DNA from: Actinomycetes bacterium
GTDB lineage: Bacteria > Actinomycetota > Acidimicrobiia > Acidimicrobiales > CADCSY01
Direction of reading: 5' to 3'
Assembly: GCA_025464025.1 (NCBI GenBank)
Contig: JAODBP010000046.1
Coordinates: 1-8,743, forward strand
DNA length: 8,743 nt
In this document: piece after piece, positions 1 to 8,743 of the stretch
How positions within the stretch are numbered: position 1 is the first letter of the stretch
How the letters are laid out: every line of letters begins with the position of its first letter
Translations under genes and position numbers: made by a program
The notes under the pieces: generated by a model
What the model was told of the DNA's origin: nothing
Seen by the model: only the letters and a program-made list of their open reading frames with translations
Database searches by the model: none

Positions 1-849
<849 letters not shown>

Positions 850-867
850 GTCCCCTCGAAGCCACGA

Positions 868-892
868 AACCCGGACCGCTGCTGACCGGGTT
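868..892 (+). terminator. candidate hairpin after uvrB
   Basis: A perfect 7-bp inverted repeat, AACCCGG (868-874) and CCGGGTT (886-892), encloses an 11-nt loop and begins 18 nt after the uvrB stop. No T-run follows. It could therefore be a weak U-less actinobacterial-type terminator, an mRNA 3'-end stabiliser, or a chance stem in GC-rich DNA. It ends exactly at an alternative GTG start (893) of the next gene, which slightly favours the later ATG start there. Confidence 0.3.
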
Positions 893-910
893 GTGGGTCA
901 GGCTGTCGGG

Positions 911-1297
911 ATGACCTTGCGCGTCCAGGCCATCGACATCGACGCCAACGACCCGTCGGCCCTCGCCACGTTCTGGCAGGAGCTGCTGGGCTGGCGGCGC
1001 ACCCACGAGGACGACGAGGAGGTCGTGCTCGAGCCACCGGCCGGCAGCCCGGAGGACGGCGTGGCGCCCGACCTGCTGTTCCTCAAGGTGCCGGAGGGCA
1101 AGCAGGTGAAGAACCGCATCCACCTCGACCTGCGGCCCGACGACCGCGATGCCGAGGTGGCCCGGGCCGAGGCGCTCGGCGCCACCCGCGTCTCGGTGGG
1201 TCAGGACGACAGCGTCACCTGGGTCGTGCTCGCCGATCCCGAGGGCAACGAGTTCTGCATCCTCCGGGCTCTCACCCCCGAAGAGCTGGCCGGCTGA
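911..1297 (+). CDS. VOC-superfamily (glyoxalase-like) protein
   Basis: This 128-residue protein has the single-domain glyoxalase/bleomycin-resistance-like (VOC) fold, of the type often labelled Glyoxalase_6. Key marks are the opening strand [18 protein letters not shown] followed by LLGW, the central KNRIHLDLR strand whose His is a usual metal ligand, and the closing [15 protein letters not shown] with its conserved metal-ligand Glu. Substrate is unknown; members of this group include lyases, dioxygenases and resistance proteins, and many have no assigned function. I chose ATG 911 because the family normally begins right before the first beta strand; a GTG at 893 would add six residues (GTG GGT CAG...). 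A weak GGTCAGG lies 8 nt before 911. No TAnnnT -10 is seen between uvrB and this gene, so it may be read from the uvrB transcript. A repair role because of its position between uvrB and uvrA would be pure speculation. Confidence 0.85.
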   Translation: MTLRVQAIDIDANDPSALATFWQELLGWRRTHEDDEEVVLEPPAGSPEDGVAPDLLFLKVPEGKQVKNRIHLDLRPDDRDAEVARAEALGATRVSVGQDDSVTWVVLADPEGNEFCILRALTPEELAG

Positions 1298-1305
1298 CGC
1301 GGTCC

Positions 1306-1335
1306 TTCCGCCGAACGCATGTTCGCCCCTACACT
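1306..1335 (+). promoter_or_regulatory. uvrA promoter, leaderless type
   Basis: A -10 element TACACT (1330-1335, TAnnnT form) lies 7 nt before the GTG at 1343, which places the expected transcription start on or next to the start codon. With an 18-bp spacer the -35 position is TTCCGC (1306-1311), a poor match. The spacer contains the LexA box. Assigned from sequence pattern only. Confidence 0.65.
1312..1325. promoter_or_regulatory. LexA/SOS box upstream of uvrA
   Basis: CGAACGCATGTTCG is a perfect CGAAC-N4-GTTCG palindrome, matching the Gram-positive/actinobacterial LexA operator (GAAC-N4-GTTC). It sits between the -35 and -10 positions of the uvrA promoter, where LexA binding would block RNA polymerase. 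I found no other GAAC-N4-GTTC in the window by eye. Damage-induced LexA cleavage would be expected to derepress uvrA. Confidence 0.88.
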
Positions 1336-1342
1336 GGGACCC

Positions 1343-4189
<2,847 letters not shown>

Positions 4190-4218
4190 CGGCGGAGGCC
4201 CCTTGGGCCAAGTACTGG

Positions 4219-4530
4219 GTGTTGGACCTCGCCGCTGCCATCGAGGACCGCCACGTCGTGCGGTTCCGCTACCTGAGCGACCCTCCGCGCGCCTGGCGGT
4301 GGGTCCAGCCCCACGTGCTGTTCGAGAGCCACCAGGGGAAGGCCCTGCTCGACGCCGTGCAGATCGCCGGCTACACGTCGAACGCGGCGGCCGGCTTCCC
4401 GGTCTGGCGGCAGTTCGACGTAGCCATGATCACCGAGCTGGAGGCCCTGGTCGACCGGTTCGAGCCGGCCCCCGACCTCCGGCTCAACGCCGAGAAGTAC
4501 GCCCGCGTCCTGGCCGCCGTCGGCACCTAG
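4219..4530 (+). CDS. small WYL-like domain protein
   Basis: This 103-residue protein resembles the stand-alone WYL-like proteins of actinobacteria. An initial helix with IEDRHVVRFRY (8-18) is followed by WVQPHVLFES (28-37), a LLDAVQIAGYTS strand (43-54), and PVWRQFDVAMITEL (61-74); it ends with a helix carrying the AEKYARVLAAVG tail. WYL domains are ligand-sensing Sm-like folds usually fused to an HTH; here no DNA-binding domain is present in the same frame. The start is GTG 4219, with TTG 4222 as the next choice. A GGAGG at 4194-4198 is a good SD but lies 20 nt away, too far for this start, so the start is uncertain. It ends 9 nt before the PadR gene and the two may form one unit. The family call is from pattern memory and moderate; the function is unknown. 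Confidence 0.7.
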   Translation: MLDLAAAIEDRHVVRFRYLSDPPRAWRWVQPHVLFESHQGKALLDAVQIAGYTSNAAAGFPVWRQFDVAMITELEALVDRFEPAPDLRLNAEKYARVLAAVGT

Positions 4531-4533
4531 GGT
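4528..4533 (+). promoter_or_regulatory. possible padR -10 element
   Basis: TAGGGT fits the actinobacterial TAnnnT/TAGRRT -10 form and lies 6 nt before the GTG at 4540, compatible with a leaderless transcript. Its first three bases are the TAG stop codon of the preceding gene, which could produce such a match by chance. No clear -35 is seen at the 17-18 bp position. Confidence 0.4.
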
Positions 4534-4539
4534 GCAGCC

Positions 4540-5088
4540 GTGCCGCGGCCGCTCCCCGCAACCGCCTGGGCCGTGCTCGGGATCCTGTCGTTCGAGCGCG
4601 AGCTGTCGGGCTACCAGGTCAAGCGCTGGGCCGATGCCAGCCTCACGTTCTTCTACTGGTCGCCGGCGATCAGCCAGGTCTACGGCGAGCTGAAGCGGCT
4701 CGAGGAGCTGGGCTTCGTGTCGGCCCGCGACGTGCCCGAGGAGCAGCGCACGACCCGGGTGTACCGCATCACGCCCGAGGGCCGCGACGCGCTGACCGGC
4801 TGGCTGGAGGACGCGCCGGTGGAGCCGCCGGTGCTCAAGCACGCCGTGCTGCTGCGGCTGTGGCTCGGCCACCTGAGCACCCCGGACCGGTTGCGCCAGG
4901 TCGTCGAGCGCCACCGGGCCCAGACCGAGGAGGTGCTGGCCGAGCTCACCAACGACGAGCGCATGGCCGAGCAGGAGCCGGACTGGGCCTTCCCGGCCAT
5001 GGTCCTGCGGTGGGGGGAGAAGTACTACCGGAGCGAGCTCGCCCTCACCGACGACCTCCTGCGCGAGCTGGATCAGCTCGAGGGCTGA
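4540..5088 (+). CDS. PadR-family transcriptional regulator
   Basis: A 182-residue winged-helix repressor of the PadR type, expected to act as a dimer on DNA. The N-terminal domain (about 8-86) begins TAWAVLGILSFERELSGYQV, and carries ISQVYGELKRLEELGFV as the recognition-helix region, and ends in the wing with RVYRITPEGRDALTGWL. The C-terminal part (about 95-182) is the helical Vir_act_alpha_C-like dimerisation domain, with HAVLLRLWLG and a long helix rich in Glu and Arg. The ligand is unknown. The start is GTG 4540; there is no SD, but a TAnnnT element 6 nt upstream suggests leaderless expression. The last 16 nt overlap the 3' end of the convergent exporter gene. PadR regulators commonly control neighbouring efflux or metabolic genes; its target here may be the upstream WYL-like gene, itself, or the exporter, none shown by the sequence. 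Confidence 0.93.
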   Translation: MPRPLPATAWAVLGILSFERELSGYQVKRWADASLTFFYWSPAISQVYGELKRLEELGFVSARDVPEEQRTTRVYRITPEGRDALTGWLEDAPVEPPVLKHAVLLRLWLGHLSTPDRLRQVVERHRAQTEEVLAELTNDERMAEQEPDWAFPAMVLRWGEKYYRSELALTDDLLRELDQLEG

Positions 5089-6287
5089 ACCTCTCGGATC
5101 CCGGGCACCGGCGACCGGACCAGCCAGAGCACCCCGCTCAGGGCCAGCACGGCGCCGATGGCGATCGCCGGGCGAATGCCAAGGGAGGCGCCGAGCGCGC
5201 CACCGGCAAGGGCGCCGAGCGGGCGCACGCCGTAGTTCACGGTGAGATAGGCCCCCTGCACCCGGGCCCGCAGCTCGTGGGGGACGAGGCCGGCGAACAG
5301 CGACGCCGCGCTGATGTCGAGGACCATCACCCCGAGGCCGGACAGCAGCTCGGTGGCGAGGAGCAGCGGGACGTGGTGCGCCGCCGGCACCGCGAGCAGG
5401 GGTAGGGCGAACACGACGCAGCCGGCGACGAACGACCGGCCCAGGCCGAGGCGGCGGATGATCCGAGGCGACGCCGCCGAACCGGCCAGCCCGCCGACCG
5501 CGCCGGCGGCGAGGACGAGCCCGACCACCGACGGGGCCAGGTGCAGTGTCCGGGTGAGGAACAGGACGAACAGCGACCAGTAGAGGTAGTTGCCGAAGTT
5601 GATCGTGGCGGTGGCGGCCAGCGCGGCCCTCATGGCGGGGGAGCGGCGGAGGAAGCGCACGCCGCCGGCCAGGTCGCCGGCGGGGGCAGCCGCCGGTTCG
5701 TCGGGACGGATGCCGTGGAGGCACCACGCCGAGGCGAGGAACGAGCCGGCGTCGACCACGAGGGCCGCGGGGGCGGTGAGCACCTGGACGAGCAGCCCAC
5801 CGGCGGCCGGCCCCCCGAGGATCGAGAGCGACCGGCTCCCGGAGAGGAGTGCGTTGGCCTCGACGTAGCGGTCGCGGGCGACGACGGACGTGAACAGCGA
5901 GCCGTAGGAGACGGCGAAGAGCACCGAGAGCGAGCCGACGAGGAAGGCGACGGTGCACAGCTCGCCGAACCCGGGTCGACCGACGAGGGCGTGCACCGGG
6001 ACCACCAGGAGGAGCGCCGCCCGCCCGAGGTCGGCGCCGATCATCACCTTGCGTCGCCGGCCCAGCCGGTCGACCAGCCCGCCGGCCACCAAGGAGAACA
6101 GGAGGTAGGGGGCCACTCCGGCGGCGGTGAGCGCGCCCATGGCGCTGGGGCCGGCGTGGAGGACGAGCACGGCGACGAGCGGGAGGGCGAGCAGCGAGAT
6201 CTGGTCGCCGAACAGCGAGACGGTCTGCCCGGCCCAGAACCGCCGGAACGGCCGGTCGTCGCGCAGCAGGGCGGGGACGAGGCTCAC
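5073..6287 (-). CDS. MFS transporter, probable exporter
   Basis: A 404-residue inner-membrane transporter of the major facilitator superfamily, MFS_3-like (macrolide/enterobactin-exporter type), with about 12 hydrophobic segments. It opens DRPFRRFWAGQTVSLFGDQI (11-30), typical of this group. The loop between membrane segments 2 and 3 has the MFS motif A, GGLVDRLGRRRK (69-80). A polar loop near 191-218, rich in Pro, Ala and Arg, separates the two six-helix halves. The substrate cannot be told from sequence. The start is GTG 6287, overlapping the stop of the upstream regulator in a GTGA arrangement, so translation is probably coupled. The reading frame stays open far upstream, but that part reads antisense-like low-complexity sequence inside the regulator gene and is not protein. 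Its 3' end overlaps padR by 16 nt tail to tail. Drug or metabolite efflux controlled by the ArsR-type protein is the likely role. Confidence 0.93.
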   Translation of the reverse strand: MSLVPALLRDDRPFRRFWAGQTVSLFGDQISLLALPLVAVLVLHAGPSAMGALTAAGVAPYLLFSLVAGGLVDRLGRRRKVMIGADLGRAALLLVVPVHALVGRPGFGELCTVAFLVGSLSVLFAVSYGSLFTSVVARDRYVEANALLSGSRSLSILGGPAAGGLLVQVLTAPAALVVDAGSFLASAWCLHGIRPDEPAAAPAGDLAGGVRFLRRSPAMRAALAATATINFGNYLYWSLFVLFLTRTLHLAPSVVGLVLAAGAVGGLAGSAASPRIIRRLGLGRSFVAGCVVFALPLLAVPAAHHVPLLLATELLSGLGVMVLDISAASLFAGLVPHELRARVQGAYLTVNYGVRPLGALAGGALGASLGIRPAIAIGAVLALSGVLWLVRSPVPGIREVQPSS

Positions 6288-6838
6288 CGCTCCGGGAAGG
6301 CCAGGCGCAGCCACCACACCGGCCGGCTGCCGTCGGGTGCGGTCTTCCTCGCGTAGTAGGGCGCCAGGAGGGCGTCGACCTGGCGGCCGAGGTCGGCCAG
6401 CTCGTCGGCGGTGAGCCGGAGGATCTGGTCGCCGAACTGCGCCGCGTCCTGCCAGTCGGCCGGCTCCGACGGCCGCCGGTCGATCCACTGGAACAGCTCG
6501 TCGAAGTAGCGCTCGGCCACGACGGTCTCGAAGAGCTGCACGGCGACCGCACCCTCCGGCGTGGTCGCCGACGGCACCACGGTCGCCGATGCCGTCGCCT
6601 GCCAGGGCCGCTCCCGACCGCGGCCGCCTCCGGCCTCCTCGACCAGCCCGTGCTTGGCCAGCTGGTTGAGGTGGTACGTGCACCGCTGCGGCGTCTCCCC
6701 GAGCCGCTCGGCCGCTTGCGATGCGGTGAGGGGCCCCTCCCGGCGGAGGAGCCCGACGAGCGAGAGCCGGGTGGGGTGGGCAACGGCGCGGAGGGCTCGG
6801 GGGTCGGTGAGCCTGACGGCCCGCTTCCGTCGCGCCAT
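6284..6838 (-). CDS. ArsR-type winged-helix transcriptional regulator
   Basis: A 184-residue protein with an N-terminal winged HTH of the ArsR-like HTH_20 type. DPRALRAVAHPTRLSLVGLL (12-31) is the classic first part; SQAAERLGETPQRCTYHLNQL (about 40-60) is the helix-turn-helix, and KHGLVEE leads to the wing. The C-terminal 90 residues (TPEGAVAVQLFETVV onward) are helical, with aromatic residues YFDELFQW and PVWWLRL, probably a dimerisation or ligand domain. The metal-binding CxC of arsenic sensors is absent, so a small-molecule or unknown signal is likelier than a metal. The start is ATG 6838, 7 nt after a -10 element, so the mRNA is probably leaderless. It is the first gene of an operon with the MFS exporter and is likely autoregulated through the large palindrome that covers its promoter. 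Confidence 0.92.
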   Translation of the reverse strand: MARRKRAVRLTDPRALRAVAHPTRLSLVGLLRREGPLTASQAAERLGETPQRCTYHLNQLAKHGLVEEAGGGRGRERPWQATASATVVPSATTPEGAVAVQLFETVVAERYFDELFQWIDRRPSEPADWQDAAQFGDQILRLTADELADLGRQVDALLAPYYARKTAPDGSRPVWWLRLAFPER

Positions 6839-6841
6839 GTC

Positions 6842-6873
6842 TCACAACATATCTTTTAAAAGAGGTGTTGTGA
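6842..6873. promoter_or_regulatory. 32-bp near-perfect palindromic operator
   Basis: Outer arms TCACAACA (6842-6849) and TGTTGTGA (6866-6873) are perfect inverted repeats. Between them TCTTTTAAAAGA (6852-6863) is itself a perfect 12-bp palindrome on the same centre (between 6857 and 6858). Only the pairs TA at 6850-6851 versus GG at 6864-6865 break the symmetry. The site is AT-rich in very GC-rich DNA and overlaps the arsR -35 and -10. The most likely binder is the adjacent ArsR-type protein (inference). Confidence 0.88.
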
Positions 6874-6874
6874 A
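6846..6874 (-). promoter_or_regulatory. promoter of the arsR-MFS operon
   Basis: Read on the - strand, -35 TTCACA (6874-6869, one mismatch from TTGACA), a 17-bp spacer and -10 TATGTT (6851-6846) make a good sigma-70-type promoter. Seven nt separate the -10 from ATG 6838, implying a leaderless message. The palindrome covers nearly all of it, so a bound repressor would block it. Confidence 0.75.
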
Positions 6875-6899
6875 GATGGGCGCTGTCGACCACGAGCCC

Positions 6900-6905
6900 T
6901 AACGT
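6900..6905 (+). promoter_or_regulatory. possible -10 for the crotonase gene
   Basis: TAACGT (TAnnnT form) ends 7 nt before ATG 6913, the same spacing as at uvrA and arsR, suggesting leaderless expression. No good -35 appears at 6876-6882 (GC-rich). The palindrome ends at 6873, close to the -35 position, so shared control by the same regulator is possible. Confidence 0.5.
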
Positions 6906-6912
6906 CGGTCCC

Positions 6913-7725
6913 ATGGCCGACGAGGTGGTGCGCTACGAGGTCCGCGACGGGGTGGCGCTGCTCACCCTGCACCGGCCCGAACGGTTGAACGCCTGGACCA
7001 TCCCGATGGAGGACCAGTACTTCGACCGCCTGCTCGAGGCCGAGGCCGACCGCGAGGTGCGGTCCATCGTGGTCACCGGGGCCGGTCGAGGGTTCAGCCC
7101 GGGCGCCGACCTCGGCGGGCCCGACGGGGGCGGCGACGTCAGCCAGATGGACTTCGGCAGCCTGAAGCGGCGCCCGACCACCCTGCCGCTCGGGATCAAG
7201 AAGCCGATCATCGGGGCCATCAACGGGGCGGTCGCCGGCGTGAGCCTGGTCCAGGCCCTCCAGATGGACCTGCGCTTCGCGGCCGCCGGCGTGAAGATGA
7301 CCTTCGCCTTCTCCCAGCGGGGCCTGGTCGCCGAGTACGGCGTGTCGTGGCTGCTGCCCCGGCTCATCGGGACCTCACGCGCGCTCGACCTGCTCCTGTC
7401 GTCCCGCGTGGTCCTGGCCGAGGAGGCGCTCGAGCTCGGTCTGGTCAACCGGGTCGTGCCCGGTGAGGAGCTGCTGGAGACGGCGCTCGGCTACGCCCGC
7501 GACCTGGCCGAGCGGTGCTCACCGGCGTCACTCGCCGTGATCAAGCAGCAGGTCTACGCCGACTGGGAGAACGACCTCGAGACGTCCCGCGTGCGCGTCG
7601 CCCACCTCATGAAGCGGTCGTTCGAAGGCGACGACTTCAAGGAGGGCATCGTGTCGTTCCTGCAGAAGCGGGCGCCCTCGTTCCCGCCGATGGGCGAGGG
7701 CAGCAACACGAGCATCGATGTCTGA
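6913..7725 (+). CDS. enoyl-CoA hydratase/isomerase (crotonase) family protein
   Basis: A 270-residue crotonase-fold protein acting on acyl-CoA thioesters, usual length for the family. The N-terminal core starts VRYEVRDGVALLTLHRPERLNAW (6-28). The two oxyanion-hole regions are GRGFSPGADL (58-67) and INGAVAGVSL (103-112). By my eye alignment, the two catalytic glutamates of classical enoyl-CoA hydratase (rat Glu144, Glu164) are replaced by Val and Gln. Instead the sequence has LVAEYGVSWLLPRLIG (138-153), where Glu141 falls at the position of the single acidic residue of PaaG-type isomerases. A double-bond isomerase or another crotonase reaction is therefore likelier than simple hydration. The C-terminus (SFLQKRAPSFPPMGEG) is the usual tail. 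The start is ATG 6913, no SD, with a -10 seven nt upstream. It overlaps the next gene by 8 nt. Pathway unknown, probably fatty-acid, steroid or aromatic CoA degradation. Confidence 0.92.
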   Translation: MADEVVRYEVRDGVALLTLHRPERLNAWTIPMEDQYFDRLLEAEADREVRSIVVTGAGRGFSPGADLGGPDGGGDVSQMDFGSLKRRPTTLPLGIKKPIIGAINGAVAGVSLVQALQMDLRFAAAGVKMTFAFSQRGLVAEYGVSWLLPRLIGTSRALDLLLSSRVVLAEEALELGLVNRVVPGEELLETALGYARDLAERCSPASLAVIKQQVYADWENDLETSRVRVAHLMKRSFEGDDFKEGIVSFLQKRAPSFPPMGEGSNTSIDV

Positions 7726-8149
7726 GCTGGCCGGCGACCTCGCAACCAGCCTGAAGACGCCTGAGATTCGGCTGGGAACATTTGCCACCGAACGTGGCGG
7801 ACCTGTCAAGCTGTTCGGCATCGAACCGCGGCGGCACTGGCACGTGACGGAGCGCTCCGGGCGCATCCGGCTCCTCGGGCGCATGCGCGTCGTGCACCAG
7901 CTCGGCGCCGATTCGGCCCAGGCCGCGTACGGGGTGCTGGCCAAGCGGGCCAGCCAGCTCATGCTCGAGTCGTGGCAGCTCGACGTCGACTACAGCAACG
8001 ACTCCGTCGTGGTGGTCGAGCGCGAGGGGCTGCGCACGGTGATCGAGGTCTCCGAGTGCTGGGAGGTGGCCTGCCTCGCCGCCCGGCCGCCGTCCGGGCT
8101 CCCCGAGGCCGAGGCGGCGCGGACCGCCGAGGAGCGCCGGGCCGGCTAG
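7718..8149 (+). CDS. hypothetical protein, coupled to the crotonase gene
   Basis: I do not recognise this 143-residue protein. Its ATG lies 8 nt inside the end of the crotonase gene (ATGTCTGA), a typical coupled arrangement. It has no signal peptide or membrane segment. Residues about 43-118 look like a compact alpha/beta domain (RIRLLGRMRVVHQLG, then a helix AAYGVLAKRASQLMLESW, then strands LDVDYSNDSVVVVERE and RTVIEV), with one WEVAC containing a Cys. The C-terminus is Ala/Glu/Arg-rich and probably disordered. Codons about 14-29 have many A/T third positions, unlike the rest, so the real start may be later: GTG 7844 or ATG 7883 are in frame. The reading frame itself is supported by strong third-position G/C bias from about 7800 on. 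It ends 22 nt before the convergent nadA. Confidence 0.65.
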   Translation: MSELAGDLATSLKTPEIRLGTFATERGGPVKLFGIEPRRHWHVTERSGRIRLLGRMRVVHQLGADSAQAAYGVLAKRASQLMLESWQLDVDYSNDSVVVVEREGLRTVIEVSECWEVACLAARPPSGLPEAEAARTAEERRAG

Positions 8150-8171
8150 GTCGAGCACTGGTGGTGCAGCG

Positions 8172-8743
8172 TCAGGTGATCTCCAGCATCCGCTGGAGGG
8201 CGACCTTGGCCCCCTCGGCGGTCTCGGCGTCGACCGTGATGCGGTTGACGACGTTGCCCTCGACCAGGTTCTCGAGCACCCACGCGAGGTGGGGGCCGTC
8301 GATGCGGAACATCGTCGAGCACGGGCAGATGAGCGGGTCGAGCGACACGATCGTCTTGTCCGGCGTCTCGTCGTTCAGGCGCTGCACCAGGTGGATCTCG
8401 GTGGCCACGGCGATGGTCGACCCCACCGGGGCGGCGGCGACCTCCCGGATGATGAAGTCCGTCGACCCCACCTTGTCGGCCACGGCGCACAGCTCGTGGC
8501 TGCACTCCGGGTGGGCGATGACGATCCCGTCGGGGTGCTCGGCCCGGAACGCCGCGACGTGCTCGGGCCGGAACCGCTGGTGCACCGAGCAATGGCCCTT
8601 CCAGAGGAGGAACGTGGCCTCCTTGGCCTCGGCCTCGGTGAGCCCGCCCAGCTCGAGCCGGGGGTTCCAGACCCGCATGTCGTCGAGTCCGTAGCCCATG
8701 GCCAGGCCGGTGTTGCGGCCCAGGTGCTGGTCGGGGAAGAACA
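8172..8743 (-). CDS. nadA: quinolinate synthase NadA (C-terminal part, 5' end outside window)
   Basis: NadA condenses iminoaspartate with dihydroxyacetone phosphate to quinolinate in cytoplasmic de novo NAD synthesis, using an oxygen-sensitive [4Fe-4S] cluster. The frame enters at the window edge, and 190 codons are visible to the TGA at 8172-8174. In fragment numbering it begins FFPDQHLGRNTGLAMGYGLD, followed by WKGHCSVHQRF (about 47-57, substrate-binding His), AHPECSHELC (76-85), the KVGSTDFII block, and LICPCSTMFRIDGP (137-150). Two of the three usual cluster cysteines are present: the HPEC Cys80 and Cys139 of CPC; the third lies in the missing N-terminal part. The rest fits the actinobacterial form, including the VNRITVDAETAEGAKVALQRML tail. 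nadB and nadC are not in this window. Confidence 0.96.
   Translation of the reverse strand, partial: FFPDQHLGRNTGLAMGYGLDDMRVWNPRLELGGLTEAEAKEATFLLWKGHCSVHQRFRPEHVAAFRAEHPDGIVIAHPECSHELCAVADKVGSTDFIIREVAAAPVGSTIAVATEIHLVQRLNDETPDKTIVSLDPLICPCSTMFRIDGPHLAWVLENLVEGNVVNRITVDAETAEGAKVALQRMLEIT

Noticed and set aside
4197..4209. GGCCC-CTT-GGGCC mini-hairpin after uvrA as a terminator
   Set aside because: Only 5 bp with a 3-nt loop and no T-run; expected by chance at this GC content.
4203..5405. 400-codon + strand frame starting TTG just after an SD-like GGAGG
   Set aside because: Despite the nearby SD, its product is Arg/Ala/Pro-rich without domain, and the real WYL-like and PadR proteins are in other frames of the same DNA.
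5541..6356. 271-codon + strand frame opposite the MFS gene
   Set aside because: Gly/Glu/Arg/Asp-rich, no recognisable domain; it is the complement of a membrane protein gene.
6288..6914. N-terminal extension of the MFS frame through the arsR gene
   Set aside because: The extra 209 codons are Pro/Arg/Ala-rich and out of frame with arsR. The GTG at 6287 fits the transporter N-terminus and the GTGA overlap.
8150..8171. GCAC...GTGC stem between the hypothetical gene and nadA as a bidirectional terminator
   Set aside because: Only four base pairs with no T-runs on either strand.

Overview
The window is very GC-rich, with strongly G/C-biased third codon positions, GTG starts and few Shine-Dalgarno sequences. 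It also has a GAAC-N4-GTTC LexA box and promoters whose -10 element sits 6-7 nt from the start codon (leaderless type). Together these point to a chromosomal segment of an actinobacterium. Acidimicrobiia or a relative is my guess from protein flavour, not something I can prove. No mobile element, tRNA, rRNA or CRISPR array is visible. Coding density is near complete and no gap exceeds 75 bases.

Layout. Positions 1-4189 are a nucleotide-excision-repair block on the + strand: the 3' end of uvrB, a small VOC (glyoxalase-like) protein, and a full uvrA. uvrA has its own promoter, with a perfect LexA/SOS box between the -35 and -10 positions. Positions 4219-5088 hold a small WYL-like protein and a PadR-family repressor, also on +. 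Positions 5073-6838 hold a - strand two-gene operon: an ArsR-type winged-helix regulator followed by an MFS exporter, overlapping by 4 nt. The exporter ends inside the 3' end of padR. Positions 6839-6912 are a divergent intergenic region with a 32-bp AT-rich near-palindrome lying over the arsR promoter. Positions 6913-8149 are an enoyl-CoA hydratase/isomerase-family gene and an 8-nt-overlapping gene of unknown function on +. Positions 8172-8743 are the 3' part of nadA (quinolinate synthase) on -.

How it works together. UvrA and UvrB form the damage-recognition complex; the sequence shows DNA-damage control for uvrA directly. The ArsR/MFS pair looks like a self-regulated efflux unit. The crotonase gene and its partner are probably one transcript and may share the regulator's operator. 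Most of the content is standard housekeeping or accessory material. The notable signals are regulatory: the SOS box that also corrects the uvrA start, the large operator, and four leaderless-type starts. I do not see a clearly new multi-gene system.
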